From positions 126,905,583 through 126,969,582 of the forward strand of contig NC_133390.1 of the NCBI RefSeq assembly GCF_047511655.1: DNA of 64,000 nucleotides, read 5' to 3'. Both the position numbers and the translations under genes were made by a program. A model generated the notes under the pieces. The model saw nothing but the letters and a program-made list of their open reading frames with translations. It ran no database searches and was not told the origin of the DNA. Source of the DNA: Castor canadensis. Taxonomy: Eukaryota > Chordata > Mammalia > Rodentia > Castoridae. Of this stretch, positions 47,451-59,390 are shown piece by piece (the first letter of the stretch is position 1; each line of letters begins with the position of its first letter).

Positions 47451-47689
47451 AAACAAGGACCTGCAACCTGGCTTCGGTCATTGCCGTGGGAAAGCTGAGC
47501 GTGAAGGAGCAGAGTTGGTGAGCTGGCCTCCAAGAATTTAACTTAATGAGTACTAAAAGCATGTCATATCTCAACAACACGTAGATTCTCTTGAGAGCTG
47601 GCTTCCTTCCATCTCCATAAGAGATTTAACCAAAGAACTAGGCTGAAAGTTCTGGCATATAGCAAAAAGAACTTAGAGATCAAAGGTAG

Positions 47690-48385
47690 TACTTTTTTCC
47701 CCCCAAATTAAAACTACATACAATGAGTTGCTACTTCATAGCTTCTAAGCTAAAATTTTTCAAAACCTGACAGCACCAAGAGCTGGTGAGGTTGTGGTGC
47801 ACCTGGAGTTCTCACACATGGGAAATGGCAGTTACTTATAAAGCTAAACAAACAGCTACAATATGATCCAGCATTCCATTCCTCGATCTTCACCCGTGAG
47901 AAATATGTCCACAAAAAGACTTATGCAAGAAGATGCTAACAGCTAGGTTCATAGTTGCCCCAGTCTGGAAACAAACCAAATATCTATCAAATAGTGAATG
48001 AATAAAGAGGTTGTGAGATACTATATTCACGAAATGGAATATTTCTCAGCAACGAAAAGAAACAAACTGCTGATACCCATGAACAACATAGATGAACCAC
48101 CAAAATATTATGCTGAATGAAAGAAGCCAGACCAAGAATCCTAAGGTTAGATTCTGTCTATATAAAATTCTAGAGAAGAAAAAGCAAATCTTAGTGACAG
48201 GAAGTAGATCCATGGTTGCCTGGGGGTAGAGATGGAAGCTAGAGAAATACTATATGTCTTTATTGTGGTGGAGATTACATGGGTGTGAACATTTGCCAAA
48301 TTTCACAAACTGTTCACTCAAAATGTGCATTTTTAGTGTAAATTTTCCTTGATGACATTTATTCTAAAAGAAAAAATTGGGATAT
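47690..48385 (+). mobile_element. Old L1 LINE 3' fragment
   Basis: 'caatatgatccagcattcca', 'gaaatggaatatttctcagc', 'ggttgcctgggggtagagat' and 'attgtggtggagattacatg' follow the order of an old L1 ORF2 end and 3'UTR. Confidence 0.7.
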
Positions 48386-49089
48386 TATGAAATGCCCCTG
48401 AGAGCCCCCACCGTCTGCCATGCCGGAGTCTGTACTAGGTGTGTAGTCTTGTGGAGAGCTGGATGGAGGGGTTTCATCCCCGTCTACCCACTGGAGCTCA
48501 GCAAAGTGCCTGGAGCAGAGTTCGTGCCCAGTACTGCTGCAGCGAGGAGAGCGGGAGGGGGAGCACCCAGAACATTTTGCAGGATCAGCAAGTCGGGGAA
48601 TGAAGACCCACAGAGAGGACAAGCCTGAGAGGGACCCAAGAAACCAGAGTAGTGAGAACCGGAGCGCCGAGGGGGCTCAGGAGCTCAGACCTGGGCCAGC
48701 AGGCTCTTGTGCACCACAGGAACCCAGTACCAAGCAGGTCAGCAAGGACCTGGTGACAAAGAGCCAGACCTATGGAGGCACTTATGGTGCTGGGAAATAA
48801 GTTGGCAGAAAGGGACTTAAGAAATGAGCACTACTAAGTGGTGAGTGAGCTGGGTACCTGAGAATACACACAACCGACAGTTTCTAGGACGTATAAATGG
48901 CTGTCCGTTTATGAGTCATAGGGTTAATAACTTCCAACCATTTAATGACATACTGTTAGGTCGAACATGTGAAATTACCACTGTTAAACTCTTTGACCTA
49001 CAAAAATGTAATTTCATGTGATTCAACCTTGTACTTGACAAGTTGCTTTCACATACAATGTGAGTCGATCCACAAAATACCTTCTCCCT
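48386..49089. other. Intergenic, unassigned GC-richer patch
   Basis: 48390-48800 is richer in GC than its surroundings and has overlapping ORFs (83 codons +, 87 codons -). No domain or splice logic is seen. Confidence 0.35.
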
Positions 49090-49173
49090 GGCTTGGGTTT
49101 GTAACCCTGTGGTGGAGTACTTGCCTCGCATACACGATGCTTTGGGTGTGACCCCTAGCACTGAAAAAAAAAA
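49090..49173 (+). mobile_element. ID-like SINE
   Basis: 'cctgtggtggagtacttgcc' and 'gggtgtgacccctagcactg' with an A10 tail; strongly diverged. Confidence 0.65.
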
Positions 49174-49431
49174 TCCCCTTAAATTAGGCAGGTATCCACA
49201 GCTCTGTTTAACTCATAAAGACAGTCAAGTCCCCACTGAGTGGCCAGTGACTTGCTCAAGGTTACAGAGTGAGCAATTAGAATTGCTTGGACTGACATGA
49301 GACTCATCTCACTCCTGGCTCTGGCTCCTCCAGCCTCATCTACTGAAAACATATGCAGGTAAACTGCAGGGTGTGGAGATAGCACTTGCAGTGACCTATT
49401 CGGCAATAACCTTTAAAATGTTTGTTCCCTA

Positions 49432-49762
49432 GGCTGGGCACTGTGGCTCAAGCCTATAATCCAGCTACTTGGGAGGCAGAGATCAGGAGGATCATGGTTC
49501 GAGGCCAGCCCAGGCAAAAAGTTTCCAAGACTCCCCCCTCAACCAGTGTGCTCGGTACAGTGGCACATGCCTGTCATCCCAGCTATGTGGAGAAGCATGA
49601 GCTTTTTTTTTTTATGCTTGGTCCAGGCCAGCCAGGCATAAAAGTGAGACTCTATCTCAAAAATAACCAGAGCAAAAAGCACCAGTAGAGTAGTTCAAGT
49701 GGTAGAGCACCTGTCCAGCAAGCAGGAAGGTCCTGAGTTCAACCCCCAGTACCACAAAAAAA
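49432..49762 (+). mobile_element. Composite SINE: two B1-like units plus a tRNA unit
   Basis: First 7SL-like unit 49432-49540 (GGCTGGGCACTGTGGCTCAA), a second partial one 49550-49670 ('cagtggcacatgcctgtcat'), then the linker 'aataaccagagcaaaaagca' and a tRNA-like unit ('tagttcaagtggtagagcac'). Confidence 0.85.
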
Positions 49763-50819
49763 GTTTGTTCCCTTGGACTTGGGGGTGGCCTCTCAGGAGT
49801 CTAGGGTTTATGCAAAAAGATGTTTTGATCCTGGTCTTATGTAGGGAAAAAAACTAGAGTCAGTCTAAAACCTTAAGAGTAGGAGAATGCTGAAGTAAGA
49901 CATGGCCTCACTCCCACCAACCCTCCCAAGTTCAAGTTCATCCAGAATCGGACAGTCCCACCAGCTCGGATGGATTCACTTTGTGTTTTCCCAGACGCGT
50001 TTCTCGAGCTGTGCTGAGCTGGCGTTGCTAGGTTGGTTATGAAACTGAAGAACAGCTGTTAAAGTGCAGTCTTTCCGAAAATATCTAACGGAGAAAGTAA
50101 GCTGTACTCACACAAAAAAATCAATGCCATTAAAAACAGTTTAGGAGACATTTTTCAAAGGAAGCGTCTGTAGCGTAACTTGAAATTTACAAGTGGCAGA
50201 GCACATCAGGTAGTAAAGGATCATGGGGGGGTTGATTTTCTTTGTTTTTCTGAATTTCCCCCCAATTTTCTCCAATGAGCATGAAATACATTCACAATCA
50301 GAAAGCAGTAGTTTCAGCAATTTGAAAAAGAGCAGGATCTTCTTAGTGGAAAATAAAGATCTTCCACCCTCTCATAAAAGAGGACAGTGGCCAGAGCCAT
50401 CTCAGATGAACCACGTAGAGGCTGTGCCCACTACCGTTGTCTCCTTCTGGAAGGAGGGCTGGTTGTCTGGACATCCTTTTTCTGTTTACAAAGGGTCCTG
50501 TGGGTAAAGTAGAGAGAACTAGATGAAGGAATGGGGCTGTCTTTGAAAGGCTGTGGTCTATTCCAAACACCTGACTTCATTTTCAAATTTTGATAAAAGA
50601 TTAGTGAGAGAGTACATACCTGTATACCGATGTGTAACAGAGAAAACTGAGGATCTACGTCTGTACAGCCTGGCCTGCATGGAGAGGTGTTCTTGCTGTC
50701 ACACTAGTCTGCTGCCTTACATAATTCTAGGACATTCTTCCAGCATACTTAGAGCATGCTTCCTTCTACAAATGACCAAAACTGACATTTTGGTACGTGA
50801 AAAACTCTCAACTAATTAA
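49763..50819. other. Intergenic, no feature seen
   Basis: Unique-looking sequence with chance ORFs up to 94 codons. Confidence 0.4.
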
Positions 50820-51580
50820 TTCCCTAATGTTTAGGGAAATGTAAATTAAATCCACAGTGAGCTGTCACCTCACACCTGGTAGAAGGGATAATATCAACAA
50901 GATGAAAGATACATCTTTGGGGGGACGTGGAGAAAAAGGAACGCTTGCACATTGTGGTAGGAATGGAAATTAGCCCAGCCATTGTGGAAAACAGTATGGA
51001 GTGTCCTCAAATAATTAAAAATAGAACTGCCATATGACCCCCTTCTGGGAATATATCCAAAGAAAATGAAATCAGTATGTTAAAGAGACATCTGCACTCC
51101 CATGTTTATCACAGTGTTGTTCACTACAGGCAAGAGAAGGAAGCCAGCTAACTGTCCATAACCACCAAGTAGATTTTAAGTGCCATGTTTCTGTACAGTG
51201 GCATACCACTCACCCTTTAACAAGAAGGAGACCCTGTCATTTTCAACAGCATGGATGAACCTGGAGGACATGTGCTAAGTGGAATAACCCAAACACAGGG
51301 AGACAAAGACTGCAACGATGTCACAGCCATGTGGAACCAAGCAGCACAGAATAGAATGGTGGGGGCAGGGTAGAGAGAAATGTTGGTAAAAGGGTACAAA
51401 GTCTCAGACAGGACTAAAAGGAAAACAGAAGTTTAAGCTTTAATTCCAAAGCTTTTTTTTTCCTTGTTTGTTTCCTTTTTATGAGTATTTTAATGTTTAC
51501 ATTTTATAGTGAACATGTATTATCTTTGTACCCAGAAAAAAGACAAAAATATTACTCCCAATTTTTAAGGATTAAAAAAT
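50820..51580 (+). mobile_element. L1 LINE 3' fragment
   Basis: Old L1 ORF2-end hallmarks: 'gtggagaaaaaggaacgctt', 'aatagaactgccatatgacc', 'ggaatatatccaaagaaaat', 'cagcatggatgaacctggag', followed by an AT-rich 3'UTR. Confidence 0.8.
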
Positions 51581-51744
51581 ACAAGTTTTTTAATTAAAAA
51601 GTTTAATTTCAGAAACCAAGTTTACCATTTATAAATGATAAACTAAAGCATAGTGCCATACAAAATTAGTAAGCTATTATGTTTTGGAAATGATTAAGAG
51701 ATTTGTTTTCAAAAAGAATTCTTGATTTTGAGTTAAGACATAAA

Positions 51745-51935
51745 TGGTGTGTTAGTTTTCGAAGGCTAACATAAGTACCACAGGTGAATTGGCTTAACCA
51801 ACAGAAATTTATTTCCTCATAGTTCTGGAAACTATAAGTCCAAGATCAAGGAGTTGGCAGGTTTGGTTTCTTCTGTGACCTCTCTCCTTTGCTCGCAGAT
51901 GGCCACCTGTGCATTGTCCATGTCCTAAACTCTTC
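51745..51935 (-). mobile_element. Ancient MaLR/LTR-like repeat fragment
   Basis: 'aacagaaatttatttcctca' then 'tagttctggaaactataagt'; same pattern as 1572-2000. It ends at a TC microsatellite. Confidence 0.4.
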
Positions 51936-51941
51936 TTACAA

Positions 51942-52031
51942 GTCTCTCTCTCTTTCTTTCTCTCTCGCTCTCTCTCTCTCTCGCTCTCTCTCCTCTCCCT
52001 TTCTCCTTCACTCCCTCCCTCTTTCTCTCTA
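51942..52031. repeat. (TC)n microsatellite
   Basis: TC repeat with occasional T, G and C interruptions. Confidence 0.93.
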
Positions 52032-52193
52032 ACATATTTCTCATATTTCTGTTCAAGTATTTCACAAATGGAAACACTGAAGTCCACACAGCCTCACTTG
52101 CAGACAGACCAGAAGCCAGAGCCCCACCTATTTATTCCGAGGGGTGCCCAAGAAAAACCAAGACTTTCAGGCAGACCTTCTCACTGTGTTAAG

Positions 52194-53060
52194 TGTGGGG
52201 AGTGGATTATGAGAAGCCTATGAGAACGTGACATAAGCACAGTTGTGCTCAATGATCTACAGGCTGAGTTTAACATGGCCCCAGCTGCAGAAGAGTGAAA
52301 AATGCAGCACAGCTGCTTTTCCTAAGTTGTTTATGTTCAGAGAAGTAGGAATGTGGGTTTCTCTTGTTACAATGTCACACCACCTCCCTAAGAACTGGTG
52401 CTTCATGAACCCTTGTTTACCACTGGATATAAAAGACTCAGTGAGGGAGGACTCTGGGTTTTCTGGTGGAGGGTTTTTCCATGGGGGGATGGATTGATTG
52501 GTGGGCTGCTTGGGAGAATGATGCCACTGAGTTATGCTAAAGATTAAAGGGAACATGGGACAGTGCAAGTCTGCACCGAGAACTCTATACATAGGACTTA
52601 GGAAAGCTAAGCTAAAGAAAAGCTGAAGAGCACGTGGGGCAGTGCGAGTCTAAGGACCAAGGCTTTAAGACTTATGCTAATGTAGTTTTTAGATGCTGCT
52701 GCCATTGTTTGTCTGCAAGTCTGAGGGCAAAGACTAAGAGAGATTAAAGGGAACATGGGACAGTGCAAATCTGAGCACTGAGACTTTAAGAAAGCAAAAA
52801 AAGAAAACGGGACAGTGCGAGTCTACGAAAAGAGACTTTAAAGAACAGAAAAGACTTTAGAAGTAAGGTTTTAAAGAATAGTAAGGAAGCAAGGCCTTGA
52901 AGAATAAGAGAAAAGGAACAAAGTGAAAGAAGTGAATAATAGAGTAAAAAAGCAACAAGGCTGTTGTGCGTCTCCTTCCAAGCGCCCAGCACACTTGACC
53001 CCAACTTTGTGTGTGTCTGTCTTCTATCGTTTGTCTTTTCTGCATCTCCTGTCACCCCCA
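52194..53060 (+). mobile_element. Probable ERVK-type solo LTR
   Basis: 867 bp from TGTGGGGAGTGG to CACCCCCA, flanked by GTTAAG (52188-52193) and GTTAGC (53061-53066), a possible decayed 6-bp duplication. A TATA box (TATAAAAGACTC, about 52429) is in the right place for U3/R. The last 80 bp look like an ERVK/IAP-type U5 (CT/GT-rich with 'tttgtcttttctgcatctcc'). Between them is a degenerate repeat block with GGGACAGTGC- and GGGGCAGTGC-type motifs at about 52557, 52636, 52757 and 52805. No gag/pol is adjacent, so it is a solo LTR if correct. Confidence 0.5.
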
Positions 53061-53202
53061 GTTAGCCCAGTTGGGTTCAGTAGCAAGAAAAAGCTTGCTC
53101 CACTTAAGGAATTAGGGAGTCCTCCCTGTGACTCTGCTTCTACATGCACAGCCCAAGAACATCGTTAGCACCCCATCTTCAGGTTACACTAAAGAGCATG
53201 CA

Positions 53203-53410
53203 CAAAGCCAAACATGGTTGTGCACTCCTCAATCCAGCTACTTGGAAGCCATGACAGGTGATTGCTGTCTGAGGCCTGCCTAGGCAAAGTTAGTGTGAGA
53301 CTGTCTGAAAAGCAAACTAAAAGCAAAACAGCTGTGGGCATGGCTGAATTAGAACACTTGCTAGCTAGGGCAAGGGCTAACTTCAATCCTCATTACCACA
53401 AAAGAAAAAA
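53203..53410 (+). mobile_element. Composite B1 + tRNA-type SINE
   Basis: Diverged 7SL-like part ('caatccagctacttggaagc') plus a tRNA-like remnant ('ggcatggctgaattagaaca'). Confidence 0.65.
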
Positions 53411-54340
53411 GCCATGAGGCACACTCATGGGGAGACATGGCAAACACAGGAAACACCCAGAAAATGAAAGAACAGTGTCATAGTCTTTGCTGTCTGCACC
53501 ATCAAGCCCCCACAGGCACCCTCGCCAGCCGATGCCAATCTTCCCTCTTCGGTAATGGTATTGAAGTAGGCAAATGAGCTGGTAGCATTCTGCTAGTCAG
53601 CAGTCCACCTTCTGGTAGCTTTTCTAGGGACACATGGGGTGGAGGGCGGTGCCAGGACCCCCTGTGCGTAATACCAAATGATCTCATGTAAGCTAGTACT
53701 AAGAACAAAGGGTCTGAGCAGTGAAGCAAGTGTTAGCTGCTGCTTCTGTCTCTCCAATTGTGACCCAGTTCCCTTGGTACCTGAGTGCACTGGACGATAC
53801 CTGTAGCCTGGACAAGGTGATGGACGACGAGGGTAGATGTGGGTCAAGGGCAGTTTTGTTTATGTTTGCTTCATCCTGGCTCCAAATGCTTTGCATCTCT
53901 GCTTCCCTAACATGCTAGGTCCAGCTGCCTTTCATCCCAGCCTAGTTCAGGTTTGCCTGACCGCATGAGGTCTCACTGAGTCCTCACCCAGCCCCATGAA
54001 GGAGCCGTCACCCCTACTTTCAGATGTGGGGATTGATCACAGGGCGGCTCTGAGACATCCACAGTCCAGCCCAAGCCCTCTACTCTCCATGTGCCTCCAT
54101 TCCTCTTTTCTTGAACCCCCAGATACATTTCTCCTATTTCTCCACGTTTTCCACTAGAGGACGTTTCTGTATGCACAACAAACACTGCCAGCTGAGCACT
54201 CATATTTAGAGTCAGTTTTAATTTAATATAATAGTGAAGTTGATCTGTCCTGTTTAATAATACTCACAATAATTCTTAGGTAATTAAACATAAATGTTAG
54301 ACAATTCTCCCGCTGTCGAGTTTAAACACTGTAAAGATGT
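53411..54340. other. Intergenic, no feature seen
   Basis: Overlapping short ORFs on both strands at 53500-53918. No supported gene. Confidence 0.4.
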
Positions 54341-55654
54341 AATGTACACACCAGGCACGGTGGTTGTGCTGAGGATGGCAGGATGAAGGCCAAGGTGAAC
54401 CAGCAAACTTTTGAGGATATGCCAGGCACCTGCTAAGAGCTTTCCAGACTTAATTTATTGAACCCTCACAGGAACTGTGGCATCACCACACACCTTCCTA
54501 GTCACATGGTGGAGTTTGCTTCTGTCCCCCACCGTCATGCAGACATGCCCTCTGAATGCTTCACCTGGCAGAATACAGAGAAAGCAGTGGTGTTCCCCTC
54601 CCAGCAGAGCCCCTCACTGTCGGGCAGTCTCCTTCTCTTGCTTCCTGGAATCCAAGTTCTGCAGGACTCCCCTCAGCACTAGGCTGCTATGCTCGGAGAA
54701 GCCCGAGCCTGTGGACAGGCCGCATGCTGGCTCTTCGGGTGAAGCCCTGCTAAGCTCCAGTCACTTGCTAGCACCAACTGCAGCCACATGAGAGCGTCAA
54801 TGTGGACGTCCAGCCCAAGTGAGCTCCAATGACTCCAGCCCCCGCTGCCATCTGACTTCAGCAGTGTGATGGAGTAAGAACGGCCTAGCATAGCCCACTC
54901 TAATCACAGAGCCGTGAGAGATGGTAGCAGGTAATTCTAAGCTGCTAGCCTTCGTGGCTCGAAGAGAATTGGATTGGGACGTCTAGGTACTTAAGGAATA
55001 GCCATAACACAGATGATATAATAGTGTTACCAGGAGCTGACACTATTGTAGGCAGTTTCCGTGTGTATTTTCCTGTCTGTGTCTCATAGTCACCCTAAGG
55101 GTTCTGTTGTTCTTCCTCTTTAAATAGGAGGCAAAGGAAGCTCAGAGTGGTAGTCATTTGTCCAAGGCCCCACACCTAGCAAGTGATGGAGCCAGGAGCC
55201 AAATCCGGGTGGTCCTGCCCCTCAGCCACACAGCCAGGCAGCACAGAGACAGGTTTCAGGGACTCGCATGGTTGGCCCATCAGCAGTGAGCAGACTGCTC
55301 CCCATCTGCTGGCCTCAGCCACTCTAATCTGCCAAAGCCCTCCTCATTTCTTCTCATGGCCCATCCGGCCTCATACCTTCCACCTTCTCTCTACATCCCA
55401 ATGCCTTTGCTTCTGCTGCCTCCACTCCCCAACTGCTAACTCTCTCCCCATGACTCTCATTCAGACTTGGCAAGAGAGAGGATCTGATTGATGTTCCAAT
55501 AGGTCTACTATTCTGATTGGGCAAAGTTCTCAGTAAGGCCCTCCAAGCACCTGCCACCACACCTGGGATTGGCTGCTCCTGCTCATGCACCACTGTGATC
55601 CGATTATGGCCACAGAGCTAGGGACAGCTGATCAGCATTCCTCAGAAGAGTTCC
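54341..55654. other. Intergenic with MIR-like fragments
   Basis: MIR-like text lies at about 54410-54490 and 55030-55190 ('ccaggagctgacactattgt', 'acacctagcaagtgatggag'). The rest is unassigned. Confidence 0.45.
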
Positions 55655-56640
55655 CATGGATTTGCTAGGCTGAACCTACCCCGTGGGTAGGTAGAATTTC
55701 GTCTGTGCAATAAAAATGTTCCATCCCTATGTTAGTTGGAGTTCCATTGCTGTAACATAATATCTGAGATCATTTATTTTTTAAAAAAGAAAGGTTTGTT
55801 TTAGCTCAGGGTGTCAGTTTTCAGTCCATGTTTGGCCCCAGCGCTTTGACCTGTGATAAAGCAGTGTATCATGGCAAGACTGCATGGTGAAACCATTAGC
55901 CACAGAGCAGGTTTCTAGAGCCTAATAAACTTTTAAAAATTCATTTGATGAAGACTCAAAGGGAAGTATTGGCAAAGTGTCATGAACACCTTATGCTTTC
56001 GCCAGCCTTAGTTGGCTCTGCTGCCATAACAAACTACCATAGACTATCAGCTTGAACAACAGAATTTCTCTCTCACAGCTATGGGTCTGAGTGGTCCAAG
56101 GTCAAGTTCTGCTCTATTTAGTTTCCGGCTGCAGGGTCCACTTGCTTGTATCCATACATAATCGGTGGAGGAACAGCAAGTTCTCTGGTGCCTCTTATAA
56201 AGGCACTGATCCCATCCCCGCCTTCATGGCATCATCCAATTACCTCCCAAAGGCCCCATCTCCAACCACCACCACACTGCAACTTAGGACTTCAATTTAT
56301 GAATTTTGGGGGAACACACGCATTCAGTCCATGATACTACCAAATACTCACTCCCTTTTTATGATACTTGTTCCCTGATTTTCCTTTTTGGTATCACACC
56401 TCCCCATGGTTCTGCTAGGCTGAACCTACCCCACCCCAGCTCTATGGGTAGATAGAACTTGGCCTGTGTAATAAATATGTTCCATCTGTGTTAGTCAGTT
56501 TCCCATTAGTGTAACAAAATATCTGGGATAATTAATTTTGGTTCACAGTTCAGAGTTTCCAGTCCGTGGTTGGTTGGCCCTTGCTTTGGCCTGTGGTGAG
56601 GCAGTATATCATGGCAAGAGTACATGACAGGACCATCCAT
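55655..56640. repeat. Two direct repeat copies of about 245 bp with insert
   Basis: 55655-55900 and 56400-56640 share 'tgctaggctgaacctacccc', 'aataaaaatgttccatc' versus 'aataaatatgttccatc', and then 'gtaacaaaatatctgggat'-type text and 'gcagtatatcatggcaagag'. They are about 740 bp apart in the same orientation. Between them (56010-56345) lies a MaLR-like antisense block ending in 'atgatactacc'. Confidence 0.6.
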
Positions 56641-56900
56641 CACATGGCATTCTGGAAGCAAAAGAGAGGAAGAAACTAGGGGCCCACAATCCCCTTCAAG
56701 GACACGCCCCCAATACCCAAAACCTCCCACCAGGCCCCACCTGTGAAAGGTTTCCACCACCTTCCAACAGCATCAAGCGAAGTGTCAGGCATTCACATCT
56801 GGGCCATTGGGGAACACTTATCCAAATGCTAGCAATCCTCCCCCACAGAGTGATTGGCTCAGAGATGGAAATACGGTTTGTATTTACCAATAAGAGTTCG
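56641..56900. mobile_element. Continuation of the dispersed repeat
   Basis: 'cccaccaggccccacctgtg' and 'ttggggaacacttatccaaa' are typical of an antisense LTR-like mammalian repeat. Confidence 0.4.
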
Positions 56901-56904
56901 TGTC

Positions 56905-57265
56905 TGGTATGCTGAACTGTGTCATCTTCACATTCTTAGGTTGAAGCCTTAACCCTCAATGTGACTGTATTTGGAGATATACCCAAAGGCTAATTTGATA
57001 GCTAATTAAAGGCTAATTTGATAAGCCTGCTATCCATATAAGGAGGGAAATACCAGAGATCGCTGTCTCTCTCTCTGTCTCTCACTCCCCACAACCTTCT
57101 GTGCATACTGAGGACATAAATAGAAGGCTGTCTATAAGCCAGAAGATAGGCCTTGTCAGAAACCGGCCCCAGTAGCCCCTTGAGCATAGACCTCTAGAAC
57201 TAAAATAAATCCCTGTTGTTTAAGTCGCCTTGTGTATGGTTCTTTGTTATGGCAGCCCAAAGAGA
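56905..57265 (+). mobile_element. MLT1-like MaLR LTR
   Basis: The 3' end 'tgttgtttaagtcgccttgt' plus 'gttatggcagcccaaagaga' is the well-known end of MLT1-type MaLR LTRs, with AATAAA-like 'aaaataaatccctg' just before. Confidence 0.65.
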
Positions 57266-57623
57266 CTTAAAAAGGGTACCAGAACCAGGTGCAGTTATCA
57301 AGAGGCAGCAGCCTGAGCGGTCAGAGGTCACCAGAGGACCTCCCAGATGGAAAAGCCAACACAGAGGAGAGTGCAGCCAAGACACAGAGGCCTGACCAGG
57401 CCTGATTTGAGCACCTCCATCCAGCCATGCCTGAACTCGACGTTCACCTCTGTGTGTTGCTGTTACATAGCCAATGAATTCTCCTTTTGGCACAAATTTA
57501 GTTTCTGTCACTGCAACAAAAGCACTGTGACTAATACAGATGACCATTCATTTCATTGTTTTTCTTCATTACATCTGATCAGATAAATCATCATAATCAC
57601 ATTGGTGTAAAAGAACTGTGGCT

Positions 57624-57718
57624 AGGGCAGGCGGAGTAGCTCAAGTGGTAGAGCGCCTGCCTTGCAAGCATGAATGAGGCCCTGAGTTCAAACCCCAGTA
57701 CCGCAAAACAAAACAAAA
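57624..57718 (+). mobile_element. tRNA-derived SINE
   Basis: 'ggcggagtagctcaagtggt', 'ccctgagttcaaaccccagt' and an (AAAAC)n tail. One of the best-preserved copies. Confidence 0.88.
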
Positions 57719-57837
57719 CCCTGTAGCTAAACAGTACCATGGTAATTGAAGCCTGTTAAGTACCTGCACCCTTCAGAGTAGAGGAAAGGAGAGGGATTTG
57801 GGAATTTGTGAATACTCACCGTGTATTCAGAGACTGA

Positions 57838-58052
57838 CTTTTTTTTGGTGATGGTACTAGGGATTGAACTCAGGGTTTCGTGCTTGCTAGGCTTGCTATC
57901 TACCACTTGAGCTACACCCCAGCCCTTTTGCTTTGAGTTTCTTTTTCAGGTAGGGTTTTGCACTAACTTTGCCTGGGCTGACCTCGGTCTACAATCCTTC
58001 TACCTCCTCCTCCCAAGGACTGGAATTAAGGCATGAACCACCAGTGTGCAAC
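57838..58052 (-). mobile_element. Composite B1 + tRNA-type SINE
   Basis: Antisense: tRNA-like block ('ggattgaactcagggtttcg' to 'ccacttgagctacacccca') then a 7SL-like block ('gctgacctcggtctacaatc'). Confidence 0.82.
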
Positions 58053-58370
58053 TAGTGTGCAATTTTTAAAGAGGCTGACTGTGAAATCCTTCACCTCAGC
58101 TCTTGCTCCATCAAGGGGCAGCCATCCTCCCAGCAGTCAGGGCACTGGGGTAGATGTCTCTGTGTTTGGCAAGGTCTGATGTCTGCAGCCTTTACCTGTA
58201 CATCAAGCCAGCAAATGTCCTTGCACAGCAAGCCTTGCTCATGTCCTTTCCCAGTAAAGTGAGTGGCACAGTGACAGCAGCTGTGATGCTCTATCCAGGG
58301 TTGGCTGGATGTTGGACACCACCAGGCAGAGAAACCCAGTGATGTCTCAGCAGTGTTTCCAGAGTGACAA

Positions 58371-58545
58371 TGGCTTTCAAACTTGAGCACATGTCACAGT
58401 CACAGGGGGCAGGATGGGAGCAGGGTGGAGGTCAAAGTGGGGAGCACCACACTGGCTGCTGAGCCCACCCCCAGTTTGATTCAGCATTTCCCACAAGTTC
58501 TCAAGCAGTGCTGTGCTTTTGGGCTGGAACCACATTTGAAAGTCA
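58371..58545 (+). mobile_element. hAT-Charlie-type DNA transposon fragment
   Basis: 'ggctttcaaacttgagcaca' and 'gtttgattcagcatttccca' match the internal order of a common non-autonomous mammalian hAT element. Confidence 0.5.
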
Positions 58546-58974
58546 CCAAGGGAGATGGCCCTTCTGTCTCCCACAGAAGAGAAATCACCCAGCACCTATT
58601 TTTTCACTTCTCTACAGACCTCACTTCAACAGAAATCTCTCGTTCCATTGTGGGATTGAAAGTAATTGATAAGTACAGGAGTAAAAATGCAAATCTATAT
58701 GAAAATGACACAAAACACCAACGTCATGCCTGTGGGCAAGAGCCAGATGCCACATAGCTGCATGCCTGTCAAATTGCCACAGCAACTCCTAGGTGCCATT
58801 CCTCTTTTAGAGAGAAAGGAATGGAGGTACCAGGTGACTGTGACTGTTGTCTAAAGAGAAGACAGACATTGAAGTTGATTTTTGTTTTGGTCCTGGGAAT
58901 TGTCAAATGTGCACAAACATAGAAAAATGTAATGGATCCCCAGATGTCTCAACTTTAGGGGACTCCAGCAAGGA

Positions 58975-59065
58975 CAGTGCTTCTCAAATGTGAGTGTGCA
59001 TCAGAATCACCAGGGAGACATGACAAGACAAAGATTGCCTGGGAATTGCCCGCATTCTAGAATTA
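58975..59065 (+). mobile_element. hAT-Charlie-type DNA transposon fragment
   Basis: 'cagtgcttctcaaatgtgag' followed by 'tgcatcagaatcaccaggga' is the typical 5' terminal part. Confidence 0.6.
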
Positions 59066-59125
59066 TTAGGACTTATATAAATACGAGGGACTGCTGAAAA
59101 GGAACCTTGTAACATAATTCATTTG

Positions 59126-59390
59126 GGACTGGTCCCGGTAGTACAGACCGATAGTCCCAGCTACTTAGGAGGCTGAGGGAGGATTGCTTGAGCCTAGGAA
59201 TTCAAAGCTATAGTGAGATTCCTATCTATTTGAAGATAACAATACAATGCCCTGGCATGGTGGCCATACCTGTAATCCCAGCACTCAGGAGGCTGAGGCA
59301 GGAGGATCTGGAATTTGAGGACAGGCTGGGCTACATTAAAATAAATAAATAAATAAAAATAAAAAAACATAAAAACAACAAAAAAGATGC
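59126..59390 (+). mobile_element. Two tandem B1-like SINEs with (AAAT)n tail
   Basis: Unit 1 59126-59235 ('tagtcccagctacttaggag', 'gcttgagcctaggaattcaa'); unit 2 59251-59337 ('cctgtaatcccagcactcag', 'aggctgaggcaggaggatct'); then an AAAT repeat tail. Confidence 0.82.

Noticed and set aside
48377-48800. Processed pseudogene or small gene in the GC-richer patch
   Set aside because: No poly(A) tail, no flanking duplication and no protein family could be recognised.
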